This document shows, piece by piece, positions 37,918-48,454 of a DNA stretch of 64,000 bases; the stretch's first letter is position 1, and every line of letters starts with the position of its first letter. Source of the stretch: Sorex araneus (taxonomy: Eukaryota > Chordata > Mammalia > Eulipotyphla > Soricidae); the NCBI RefSeq assembly GCF_027595985.1, contig NC_073305.1, positions 176,340,589 through 176,404,588 of the forward strand, given 5' to 3'. The translations under genes and the position numbers were made by a program. The notes beneath the pieces are model-generated. The model worked only from the letters and a program-made list of their open reading frames with translations, was not told the DNA's origin and made no database searches.

Positions 37918-40900
37918 CTGAAAGCTAAAAAAAAATAAAGAAAAAAGTTTTTATATTATGTATTTTTCAAAATTAATTACTGCAGTACAAAGTTGGTGTG
38001 TTGGGGTGTGGGGTGGGGGTGGGTGAGGGGGATGTTCTGGGCAACACCTGGCAATGCTGGGTCCCCTCTCAGCTCTGAACTCAAGGGTCACTCCCAGCAG
38101 TGCTTGAAGGACCCAATTCTGGCCCTATACTGAGCTATCCACAAACCCTGGATCGTATACCCAGTACCACTTATGGTTCACAGGGGCCACTCCTGAGAAG
38201 AGACAGGAAAAGGAAGGAATAGCAGGACGGAGAGGAGGCAAGGGCAGGGCAAGATAGGGAGTAAAGAAAAGGGACTTCAAACAAAGACCTATTTCAGCGT
38301 CACACCCAACTTTGCTCAGGGCTTACACCTGATTCTGTGCTCAAGGATCATTCCTAGTAGGAACCATATAGGGGTTGGGGACCACACCCAGGTTAGGCTG
38401 TGAGCAAGGCAAGCACCTTCCGTGCTGTACTATGGCTCCATACAGCCTTTGTGAGTCCTTGGGGTCAATCCCAGCATTGACAATAGCAACAGAGAGTATA
38501 TCCTTATCATTACTAAATTACATTTAGTAATTGGCATAACAGCTGGCAATCCTTAAGAAATTAATATAGTTAAAGAAAAACCAGTAAGCCAAGTTTTAAC
38601 CATGAACTACAAACACTACATATTGGTTTAATTAATAAAACACACGTAAAATAATATTGTAAAAAAAACTTTAGACAGGGCCAGAGTGACAGTATTGGTA
38701 GGGTGCCTCACAGGTGGCCAACCTGGGTTCAATCATGGTTCAATCCTGGGTTCAATCCCCACCACCACCAGGAGTAATTTCTGAGTGCGGAGCCAGGAGT
38801 AACCCCTGATCATCACCATACATGATCCAAAGTGCAAAAACCAAAAAATATCTTTAAGACTCTTGGTTATAGAAACTGTTAAAAACCATCTGCAGTATCC
38901 TTTTTATATTCCCTAATAAAGCCATACTTTTGCTTACATAGTGGTAATGTCTTACTTTAGCTAACAACTAAATTCATTTAAGCCAAGTGAGATGCAATAC
39001 AAAATTATTTTTAATTAAATGTTAAAAGCACTACCCACAACTTTTTCTTTATACATTTAATAAATATTTGCCAATACTATTTCTTTAAAAAAGACAACTT
39101 TGGTTTTTTTCTCCTCTAGGAATAGGGAGAACAGATCAAAGATACAGAAAAACAACAGGTTACAGATTCAAAGATAAATTCGCTTCCAAAACAACAAATA
39201 TGGGGTCTTCTCTGCCATACACCTACAAAGAAGACCTTGCAAACTTAATTTTTTCTGTAATTATAGACTGATCTCCACTTAAATATTTCAAAAGCATCAA
39301 CTTAATTAAAAGGAATTTCACTAAAGACAAAAAACAAAGTTAGACCTTGAAATCCTTGAAGTTTAGGCATGGGATTATCATAGTATTTACTCCAAATTAA
39401 GAGGAAACAAGCCACAGATCCCCAAAATCAGCACCATTTGCTGAAAAAAACCTGCAACACGGATAAAACGAAGGTAAAGCTCAGTACTGCATTTTCCTGA
39501 AGGTGTTTCAGTACTAAATGTGTAAAAAGAGTTAGGGACGATGCCGAGGGAAGGTCCGGTTCACGCCAGGTGGCCCTCCTCAGTACCGGTCCTGCTCAGC
39601 TTGGGAGGCCCAAAAGAAACAGGAATCGAAACAAAACAGTGGCTACAGAACATTGTTAAGCAATTTTTAGTAAGTTTGTCACTGGGATATAAAGCAACCA
39701 TAATGCTAATTCAGTCACCCGTGAATATGAATAAGCACAATAAATGAGTGACTAGTGACCCATTAGAGCATAGCACACATTTTTTTTATCTTAGAATCAC
39801 CTAATCTCGGTATGATAAATATTCGAGTACAAGAAAGTTATGGCTCTAAAGAAGCATCAAAAAGCTGCTCAGAAAAAAAAAAAAGGGCGGGGAGGGGGGG
39901 GCGGGCTGAGGGAGGGGGAAGCCACAAAATGAGGTTTACTATGCGTTTTGGCAAACTTTCCATTTACCCTAAACAAAACAAAAATAATCAGTGATTAGAA
40001 CAACTGAAATATAATGCAACAGGAACAGGAGAGAGAGAAAAACAGCACTAGGCTGTCTTGCACTAGGCTGACCTGGGTGCAATACCCATATGGTCCCCCC
40101 GAAACCCGCAGAATAATTCCCGGGCGCAGACGGAGCCAGGAGAAAGCCCTACGCATCGGTGGGTGTAGCCCCCCAAACCCAAAAAGCTTTAAAAAAAAAA
40201 AAAAGAAATACAAGAAATCAAAACATACACTAAACATAAGGTGCCAGTAAACACAAGCAAAACCAACGTGGCTGGCTGCTAACAGCCCTACAGCCACGCA
40301 GGGACTTGATGACCCCTCTCTTTCTACCCTCCCGAGAGCGACCAACGTGCACGCACAAAGCCACGGCAGCTGGCAGAAAACCCACCCGTCTGGAATCCCG
40401 CGGATACCAACGTCTCTGTCCTCCCTGTCGGAACCGAGAAGCCGCTTTCAAGCAAGACCTGGAAGCCGTTTTCCCACATTTGACTGCAGAATAAAATGGA
40501 AATGCGACGCCGTAAAATGGGAAAAGTCTGTTTTTTTGTTTGTTAATTTTTTTTTTTTGGGGGGGGGGAGACCGAGCCGCTCTGGAGTCTTAGGAAAAGT
40601 GGATCAGCACGACCGCTTATTACTTTAAAAAAAAAATGTTTTGTTATTTTACAGGCAAGACCCAGTCCACGAAGTTTAGGGAGAGGGACTCCCAGCGGGG
40701 GCTGCTCTCTGTCGCTCTTTCTCCCTGCGAGAAGCGACCGCGACCGGTGCCAACGGAGCCACCTGAGCCGCGAGCTGGGGGTGGGGGTGGGGGTGGGGGG
40801 CTGCACTCGGAGACCCGCAGGCCGGTGTCCCCGAGTTCCCGCACCGTGGCTCTGGGAACCAGAGCCCCAGTCCCGGCGACGCGACCGTGCAGCGGCGAGG

Positions 40901-41488
40901 GCACTCGGGTTCGACCCCCGAGATCCCAGACGGTGCCCCCCGGGAGAGAGCCAGGAGTCAGCCCTGCCCGCGCACCGCCGGGTGTGGCCCAAAACCGGAA
41001 AAAAAAAGAAAGAAAAGAAGCCACCTGCGGCTGCTGCGTGGCTCCCGGGGACCCCCTCCAACGCTCACCCCTAACTCTGGAGGTCCGTGGGAACACGACA
41101 CGAAACGCGCGTTGCCCCCACCCCCCGCTTCTTTCCCTCACAGCGACCCCGGCTAAGCACAAAGGCGCGTCCCGGGCGCCGGCTGCCCGGCCACCACGGC
41201 CAGAAGCCCGAGCCGCCCGGACGTCGCGCCCAGCTGCACCCCAAAGCCGACGCTTTTCGGGGGGCTGTGGGGGTGGCGAGGAGAGTTTCGGGGCGCCGGC
41301 GTGCGCGGAGGGGGCGGGAGACCCCTGAGATGAAGAAGAGAGGCGGGGGGCCCGCGCCCGGGAAAGGGCCGCGGGGAGGGAGCGGGAGGCCGGGCTGCTC
41401 CGGGAGGACGAACCGCCGTCGCCCGGCCCACCGCGCTCTCTGAGAGGGCGCGGCGCAGAGCGGCCGCGGGGGTCGGGCACCCACTCAC
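37918..41488 (-). other. KATNA1 5' intron
   Basis: Intron between the inferred noncoding first exon and the start-codon exon. It has diverged SINEs at about 38000-38130 (-), 38294-38442 (-), 38676-38850 (+), 40020-40190 (+) and a GC-rich one at 40877-41010 (+). The stretch 38860-39990 is repeat-poor unique sequence. The CpG island begins near 40650. Confidence 0.7.
40877..41010 (+). mobile_element. Old SINE preserved as GC-rich sequence inside the CpG island
   Basis: Words follow the SINE order: GCACTCGGGTTCGACCCCCG (B box), CAGACGGTGCCCCC, GAGCCAGGAGTCAGCCCTG, GCACCGCCGGGTGTGGCCC and an A-run. CpG sites are kept or gained, unlike in intron copies. Confidence 0.75.
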
Positions 41489-41600
41489 CCGCGGCGGGCC
41501 GGCGCTGCTCCGGGAACGGCCCGGCCTGGCCCTGCGACGTGCTCACCGCCCCGCCACTGGCGGCTCCGAGCCGCCCGCAGACCCCGGCACCGCTTCGGTC
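41489..41600 (-). other. KATNA1: Putative KATNA1 noncoding first exon
   Basis: A strong minus-strand donor, CGCGG|GTGAGTGG, sits at 41489 inside the CpG island, upstream of the acceptor at the start-codon exon. The transcription start is not visible, so the right limit is a guess. Confidence 0.4.
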
Positions 41601-41744
41601 CAGCTGGAATTTGAAGGCAAAGCCGCCAGGGTCACTTCCGGAGCCGGCGACGGCTCCAGCGACTCGGGCGCACGCGGAGCGACGCTCCGGGCGCGAGCAC
41701 GCAGGGCAGCGCGCGCGTGCCCGACGCCGGGGCGCCGGCGGAGT

Positions 41745-41905
41745 CGGGGGCGGGGCCTGGAGGGCGGGGAGAGGCGGGGCAGAGGCGGGGCCTAGGAGGC
41801 AGGGCGGGACCTGGAGGGGCGGGGTCTGAAAGGCGGGAGTGGGGTGGGGCCCATGGTGGGGCGTGTCTGGAGGCGGGACCCGGTTGGAAGGGCGGGGCGC
41901 GACGG
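41745..41905. promoter_or_regulatory. Array of GC boxes (Sp1-type sites)
   Basis: About nine GGCGGGG/GGGCGGG-type words within 160 bases, spaced irregularly at roughly 10-25 bases in an imperfect GGCGGGGCCTGGAGG pattern. They lie 150-400 bases upstream of the inferred first exon, consistent with a TATA-less housekeeping promoter. Confidence 0.7.
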
Positions 41906-42387
41906 ATGGGCAGCGCCTGCGCACATCGAGCCTCCTCCGGCGCTGAGCCCAGCACCGTTTGAGGACGCTGTTGACTAATATAGTTCCACCGCGTGCACTC
42001 TCGCTATCTTGGGGCAGATGTTTGCTCACTTTCACTCCCATTTGAATTTCACCACACCCCCCTCGGAGGTTAGGAAAGTACAGTGACTTTGACAGGTGAG
42101 TGAAAAGGGCCAAACAATTCATTTATGACAAGTGTTTTGGAATCTATGTCCTTTGAGTAGAGGCACTTGCCACCGGACATCACATGAATAAACGGGGAGT
42201 GGTAAAAAAAACAATATTCAGATACTCTGCCGGTGGAATCCTACTTTCTTGACTTTTTTTGGGGGGGGAGCAGGGGGGGAGGGAACTATTTTAATACAAC
42301 CAGAAAAGTAAAATGATGAGGTTTCAGAGTATACTATTCAGCAGTGTCTCTTTTCTCTACCTCCACCTAAGGTGAAATAGAGATTTT

Positions 42388-42407
42388 GTTGTTGTTGTTG
42401 TTGTTGT
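42388..42407. repeat. Short (TTG)n microsatellite
   Basis: About six TTG units beside the left end of a diverged antisense SINE, consistent with decay of its tail. Confidence 0.85.
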
Positions 42408-44617
42408 TTTGGGGGTCACATCCGGCATTGCCCAAACATTACTCCTGGTTCTGCACGCAGGACTCACTCCCAGGGGTGCTCAGGGGATTGATTGTAAGGC
42501 ATATCAAGAATCAAACTACGGTTGGCCACATGCAAGGCCAATTCCCTACCCTCTGTTTGCAACTGTGTATTTCACTATAATTCAATTTAAAAATAAATTT
42601 TTAGAAAATAAAAAATAATATATTAATTAAAAAAAATTTTTTTTGAGTTGTCAGGGATTGAACCCAGGGATTCAAGCCAAGTAAGTGCTCTACGTGCACC
42701 TAAATTCCTAATTTTAGTTAGTTTTGGGATTTTACACACTGCTTTGTGTCCTGGGTCACTCCAGGCAATGCTTGGGGGACCATACCTGCTGGGGATCAGA
42801 TCCCAACCTTTTATATGAAAAGCATGCACTCAATCCACCAGATTCTTTCTTTGGCCCCTAAATTTCTAATTTTAGGGCATCCTGGTAATTAATCCAGACA
42901 TGTAATAATAATCCAAAGGAAAATGAGCTCTGCAGGGGTCAGTCACCTGCATCACTTATGACCGGTTCCCTAACTCTGCCAGGAATGATCCCTGAGCACC
43001 TGAGGTATGGCCAAAAATAAATAATATCAAAACACAACAAAAAATTATTCAGCCCACAAATATTAAGCAAGTGCTATGTGCCAGGCTTTTGTAAACACTG
43101 GATAGATAGCGGCCAAGAAAATAGAATATTTCAGTGGAGCTTGAAGTCTGGTAAACAGGGGTCCTCCCAGCTCAGGATTCAGAGATGCTCCCAGGTGACG
43201 CTCACTCCTAGATGATGCTCCCTAGCAGCTCTGGAACCCTGCAAAGCAGGCGCACTAACTTTTGAGCTATCTCCCTTGGGTTAGGTGTCATATAGGGAGA
43301 AGGGGCTTGAGGGCCACCCCCTGCAATGCCCTGTGGCTATTCCTGACCCTTATGCTTAGGGGTGATTTCTGAGGTACTCACGGGGTCCCTACTGCAGGGT
43401 CGGAAATTGAACCCGGGTTGCCAATAGACAAAAGCAATAATCTTACCCCCTGTAATTTCTCTCTAGCTACTACACTGTGTATTAAAAATTATAAAAACAG
43501 GGCCAGAGAGATAGTAGATGGGCCTTGCATGTTACTGACCCGCTTCAATCCCCCACATCCCATTGGCCCCCCAAGCACCACTAGGAGTAACTCCTGAGCA
43601 TAGTCAGGTGTGAACCCCTCCCCAAGAAAAAAATAAAGAATAAATAAAGCACCAAATTCACGGAAGTACCAATCAACTACTCATTTGGCTAGTTTTTAAC
43701 TCCTGGCAGTACTCGGTGGCCATATGGAATTCCAGGCAACCAATGGTCACCACGTGCAAGGCAAGAGCCCTATCTGCCATACGATCGCTCTGGTCCCCAA
43801 GTTTGTCTGACTTTAATCTTTGTCTTATAACCCAGGATCTCACACATGCAACTGTTCTGTCACTGAGCCACATTCCTGACCCCCAAATATGTCTTTCATG
43901 TATAAATGCAAAAGTATGCTGAATTAGAAGGACAAAGTTTTGTTTGTTTTTTAGGTTTTTGGATCACATCTGTCAGTGCACAGGTCTTAATCTTGGCTCT
44001 GCATTCAGGGATCTTTTCTGACAGGGCTTTGGGGGCCATGTGTGGTTCAGGGGAGCAAATCTGTGTCAAACGTATGCAAGGCAAGCGCCTTGCCCGCTGT
44101 ACTATCTCTCAGCCTCATAAGGATGATTTAGAATTTCAAAACTGTGGGCCAGAGAGATAATTCAGGATAAGGTGCTTGCCTTGCATGTTGCCTACACTTT
44201 TGGTCCTCATATGGTCCCCCAAGAATCATTAGGAGCAACCCCTGAGCATAGAGCTGGGAGTAGCCTTCCAGCAACGCCAAGTGTGGGCCCAAAAAAGAAA
44301 AAAAAAGGCACACGTTAAATCTTTAGTCTCTCATACTTAACTTTAATTTTTGTTTTTTTGTTCTTCAAAATGTATAATCAAGTTTACTGATTCTTAAGTT
44401 TTTACATATCTGTTCTGTCATGCTCATCAGATACTCTATTTGTCTAAATTTTTTGTTTGCAAAATTACTTTTACAGTCTTGCTGAGATTCCCCCATCTTT
44501 ACATTTAAGAGAATATTTTTCTCGACATCATTGTGAAGTTATGAGATGTAATATCTTTAAATATATTTTAGATCTAAGTTATGTACCTAATATCTAAATT
44601 ATGTGGTGCAACAATTT

Positions 44618-44787
44618 TTTTTTTCTTTTTGGGTCATACCGGCGATGCACAGGGGTTACTCCTGGCTCATGCACTCAGGAATTACTCCTGGCGGCGCTCA
44701 GGGGACCATATGGGATGCTGGGAATAGAACCCAGGCTGGCCACATACAAGGCAAACACCCTACCCACTGTGCTATCGCTCCAGCCCC
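44618..44787 (-). mobile_element. SOR-like SINE
   Basis: Antisense copy between AACAATTT at 44610-44617 and AACAATTT at 44788-44795. CTATCGCTCCAGCCCC marks its head side. Confidence 0.93.
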
Positions 44788-44834
44788 AACAATTTCTTTC
44801 TCATGAAAGAATATCATATTTCTACATTCTTCAT

Positions 44835-45046
44835 CACTGTCACTGTCGCTGTCATCCCGTTGCTCATCAATTTGCTTGAGCAGGCACCAATAATGTCTCT
44901 CATTGTGAGACTTATTGTTACTGTTTTTGGCATATCGATTACACTACAGGTAGCTTGCTGGGCTCTCCCAGAGGGGCGGAGGAATCGAACACGGGTTGGC
45001 TGAGTGCTAGGCAAATGCCCTACCGCTGTGCTATTGCTCCAGCCTC
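44835..45046 (-). mobile_element. Composite SINE flanked by 47-bp direct repeats
   Basis: Reverse-orientation copy of the composite element: CACTGTCACTGTCGCTGTC tail, GTTACTGTTTTTGGCATATC, AGCTTGCTGGGCTCTCC and the head GCTATTGCTCCAGCC. The flanks 44788-44834 and 45047-45093 are direct repeats, 43 of 47 bases identical by my count. Confidence 0.92.
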
Positions 45047-47185
45047 AACAATTTCTTTCTCATGAAAAAAAATCATATTTCTGCATTGTTCATATGCAAG
45101 GTAATTTGGGGGTATATTCTAGACATTTGAAATATGTTGGAGATACTCTAGATTTAGTGATGTGTCCCTCAAGGGCTTTTTGTTTTTTTCAGGTTTTCCT
45201 TTGTTTATTTAGGCAGCTATTGGTTTGATTATATGGAGAGTAACACCTCAAATGTTTAGGGGCTTATTTTGTGGGGGAGCTTCTTGAAGGGGAGAAGGGC
45301 AACACCTGGCAGTGCTTGGGGCTACTCCAGCACTGAGTTTGGGGTTTGATCCTGGTGGTGCTCAGGAACCAGACAGTGCTGGGAATAAGCAGTGACCTGC
45401 ACGCCAAGTACGACAAGTTCGGCCTTATGAGCTATCTTTCTGATCCTACATTTAGTTTTGTGTCTTAATATGCTTCAAGTCCTTCCCACATATGCATGGC
45501 TAGTGATTCAGCAAGATTTCATTCTTTCTTAAGTGATATGTGAAAATAAGGGGCTGGAAAGATAGTGTAAGCAGGTAGAGCGCTTGGCTCCCATGTGGCT
45601 GACCTGGGTTCTATCCCCAGCACTGCATATGGTCCCCAGAGCCCCACCAGGAGTGATTCCTGAGCACGGAGTCAAGAATTAAGTCCTGAGCACCACAGGT
45701 ATGGCCCAGAAACAAAGAAAATAAGGTACTTATCTAATGTCATTCCTTTCTCATGGGTTGACTCCCATGGAGAATCCACCTGGCCTTGATTCCACTATAG
45801 TATCTGTAGTTGTTTTTGTTATTGTTGTTTTGTTTTCTTTTTGGACCACACCCTGCTATGCTCAGAGGTTATTCTGTCTCTGTACTAAGGGATTACTCCT
45901 GGTGGGCTCAGGGGACCTTAGGGATATTCAGGCTGGAACCCCGTTGGCCACTTGCAAGGCAAACGCCTACCCTGATGTGGTATCCCTCAGGTCCTATTGT
46001 TTTTTATGTTTCCAAGTTTACAATTGTTACATGTCCATTAGATTACTCGGTTATGCTAGGTCATTTAAGTAGGTCATTTGGGTGATAGGTCAAATAATAA
46101 ACTTCAGGGACCAGAATGAGTTAGAGATTCCTGTTAGGGTCCAGGTTTTTGGGAAGTGGTTAAGTGCATGAGACTTGGGTTAGATCCCTGGAACTGCAAA
46201 AATGGGGAACAAGGGGAAAGAAAGTTAACTGAATTTCATGCTTGATTCATGGGAGACAACCAAAGTGCAAATTGATCTACTTAAATTTTTCTGGAAGTCA
46301 GATTATACATTGATTCAAATTATGTCATATAGCAACATTTGACAGTAGTGGAAATTATGTATACAAAAAATTCTGCAATTGACCAGTCAGTAATGCTGCA
46401 CGTAACTTCAGATTCTCAACTCTGTCAGGTTCCATTCATCTATTCATCTTTTTTTTTAAGGTTGGAGAAACCACACATGCAGTGTTCAGGGATGGCACGT
46501 AGTGGTGTTCTGGGGACCAAACTGGGTGCTGGGGATCAAACCCAGGTTGGCTGGGTGCAAGGCAAGCACCTTAAATACTGTTAACTACCTGATCTGTCTA
46601 GTCACCAGGAATCAAACTGACGTGGGCAGCATGCAAGGGTCTGAGAAGCTTTCAAATTATAAATTGTCTCTAAAATTCAGCACACCTTCACGTTTATATA
46701 TGTGAAAGACAAGTTCCCTCTACCCTTCACATCCATTAGCAAAGTATTGTTGCAATTTTAAGCATAGTCAAATGTGGGTCCCAATATAGTAAGGTGGAAA
46801 AAAGTGCAATTTATATTACTTCACAACTTCATATAAGCTAAATGCAATTTGATAAGGGAGTGCAAAATATAATTTTATAAAGCCATAGTAAGGCTTAAAA
46901 TAAGACAACTATTAAAGGAAAAAGGACACCCTTAAGAGTTATGAGTGTAGAATAGAAATTTTTCTCATTTTTGCAGTGCTGTGAATCAACCCCATGCAAG
47001 GCAAGAGCTCCCTGTGAAGCTACATCCCTGTCCCCATAAAATTGACTTTTAGTATAACAAATATATATATCACATAGTACATATGCTAAAATTGTTTACA
47101 CAAAAACTTCACATTAAAAAAAAGCATAAACAGGACTCAAAGATATAAATGTGGATTGGGATAATAAATATGTCCTAGACTTTTT

Positions 47186-47357
47186 TTTTTTTTTGCTTTT
47201 TGGGTCACAGCTGGTGATGTACAGGCGATACTCCTGGCTTTGCACTCAGGAATTACTCCTGGTGGTGCTCAGGGGACCATATGGGATTCTGGGAATTGAA
47301 CCCGGGTCAGCCACGTGCAAGGCAAATGCCCTACCTACAGTATTATCACTCCAAGTG
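47186..47357 (-). mobile_element. SOR-like SINE
   Basis: Antisense copy with TTTGCTTTTTGGGTCAC near the left end and flanking CTA(G/A)ACTTTTT words. Confidence 0.9.
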
Positions 47358-47680
47358 CTAAACTTTTTTAAAAAAGCATTGTTATACTTATGTTTGACAA
47401 AAACCAAACACTTAGGCTACACTATTTGTCTTACTCCACCAAGGTGCTACCATTAATTCTATATTCAGCATTAACAATATTTAATTCCAAAGCATTACGT
47501 TTCAAAAATCATTAGTGTTCTCTGGAAAGCTGAAAGGTAAATGCTTTGTTGGGGAATACCTAGAGCGGGAGTGCTGGATAATCATGTGGTGCACCTGTGT
47601 GCAACGCATGCACACTAGCTCTTCCAGCTATTTCCTCAGCTCCTAAAAGGATTTTTTTTTTGGTAGGAGTCCTGTTATTT

Positions 47681-47885
47681 TTATTTATATATATTATTTA
47701 TTTATTTATTTGATTTTTTGCTTTTTTGGGTAACACCTGGTCATGCACAGGGGTTACTCCTGGCTCTTCACTCAGGAATTATTCCTGGCGGTGCTCAGGG
47801 GACCATATGGGATGCTGGGAATCGAACCCCAGTTGGCCTCGTGCAAGGCAAATGCCTTACCCGCTGTGCTATTGCTCCAGCCCCC
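47681..47885 (-). mobile_element. SOR-like SINE with perfect 16-bp target-site duplication
   Basis: Bounded by AGGAGTCCTGTTATTT at 47665-47680 and 47886-47901. The T-side tail has expanded to a TTTATTTA-type repeat. Confidence 0.95.
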
Positions 47886-47959
47886 AGGAGTCCTGTTATT
47901 TATTCAGTCATTGATTAAGCTGATTGAACTGGGCATGAACTCCACATTGCTTTTTTAAA

Positions 47960-48200
47960 AAATACTTTTTAATTGGACAACCGCGAGACAGACCATTACA
48001 AAGCTGTTTATAACTGGGTTTCATACAATGATCCAGCACCCATCCGTCCACCAGTGCACATTCCCCACCCCCTACCCAAGCTCCTGTGGGAGGCACTTTC
48101 CTTCTTGCTCTCCCTCTCCTTTTCCTTTTATGCATTATGGTGCAATACAGGTGCTAAGAGGTCATGATGTTTGGTCAGGGCATTCGGTATTCTAAAAGGA
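47960..48200 (-). mobile_element. Retroposon 3' end, reverse orientation
   Basis: On the + strand: ATTACAAAGCTGTTTATAAC, CATACAATGATCCAGCACCC, CCACCAGTGCACATTCCCCA. This is the reverse complement of the family tail (CACTGGTG, GGATGGGTG, GCTTTGTAA). The left limit near 47960 is the 3' end. Confidence 0.6.
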
Positions 48201-48454
48201 AAGTTCTGACTTAAAATAAAAACATTCTTTTCTGTTTTTTGAGCCACACCTGGTGGTACTCAGAGGTTACTCCTGACTCTGTGCTCAAAAATCACTCCTG
48301 GCGGAGCTCAGGGAGCATATGGGATGCTGGGCATCAAACCCAGATTGGCCACATGCAAGGCAATGCCCTACACACTGTACTATCTCTCTGGCCCCCCAAA
48401 GTTAATATCCGTTAAGTGGCTTAAGTCAAATCTCCACACATATTTTCCACACGT

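Larger units (their letters stand above)
40650..41950. promoter_or_regulatory. CpG island, KATNA1 promoter region
   Basis: About 1.3 kb very rich in G, C and CpG, while the flanks are AT-rich. It lies upstream of the KATNA1 start-codon exon and contains a plausible minus-strand first-exon donor at 41489 and many GC boxes. It is the only such island in the window. Long open frames here, including a 492-codon minus-strand one, come from the scarcity of AT-rich stops. Confidence 0.9.
41951..48450. other. Intergenic region between KATNA1 promoter and LATS1 3' end
   Basis: No gene recognised. Older SINEs at about 42408-42560 (-), 42738-42857 (-), 43306-43467 (-), 43500-43632 (+), 43690-43798 (-), 43940-44117 (-), 44146-44304 (+), 45290-45446 (-), 45551-45719 (+), 45832-45995 (-), 46450-46600 (-), 47535-47642 (-) and 48231-48396 (-), besides listed ones. 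Unique AT-rich stretches lie at 44310-44600 and 46610-47150. Confidence 0.75.

Noticed and set aside
40636-41328. A 230-codon + strand frame in the same island
   Set aside because: Same composition effect, overlapping the frame above and a SINE remnant, with no domain.
40644-42122. A 492-codon open frame on the minus strand across the CpG island
   Set aside because: Stops are rare in GC-rich DNA. The translation is Arg/Pro/Ala-rich low complexity, contains a SINE remnant and a splice donor, and lacks any recognised domain.
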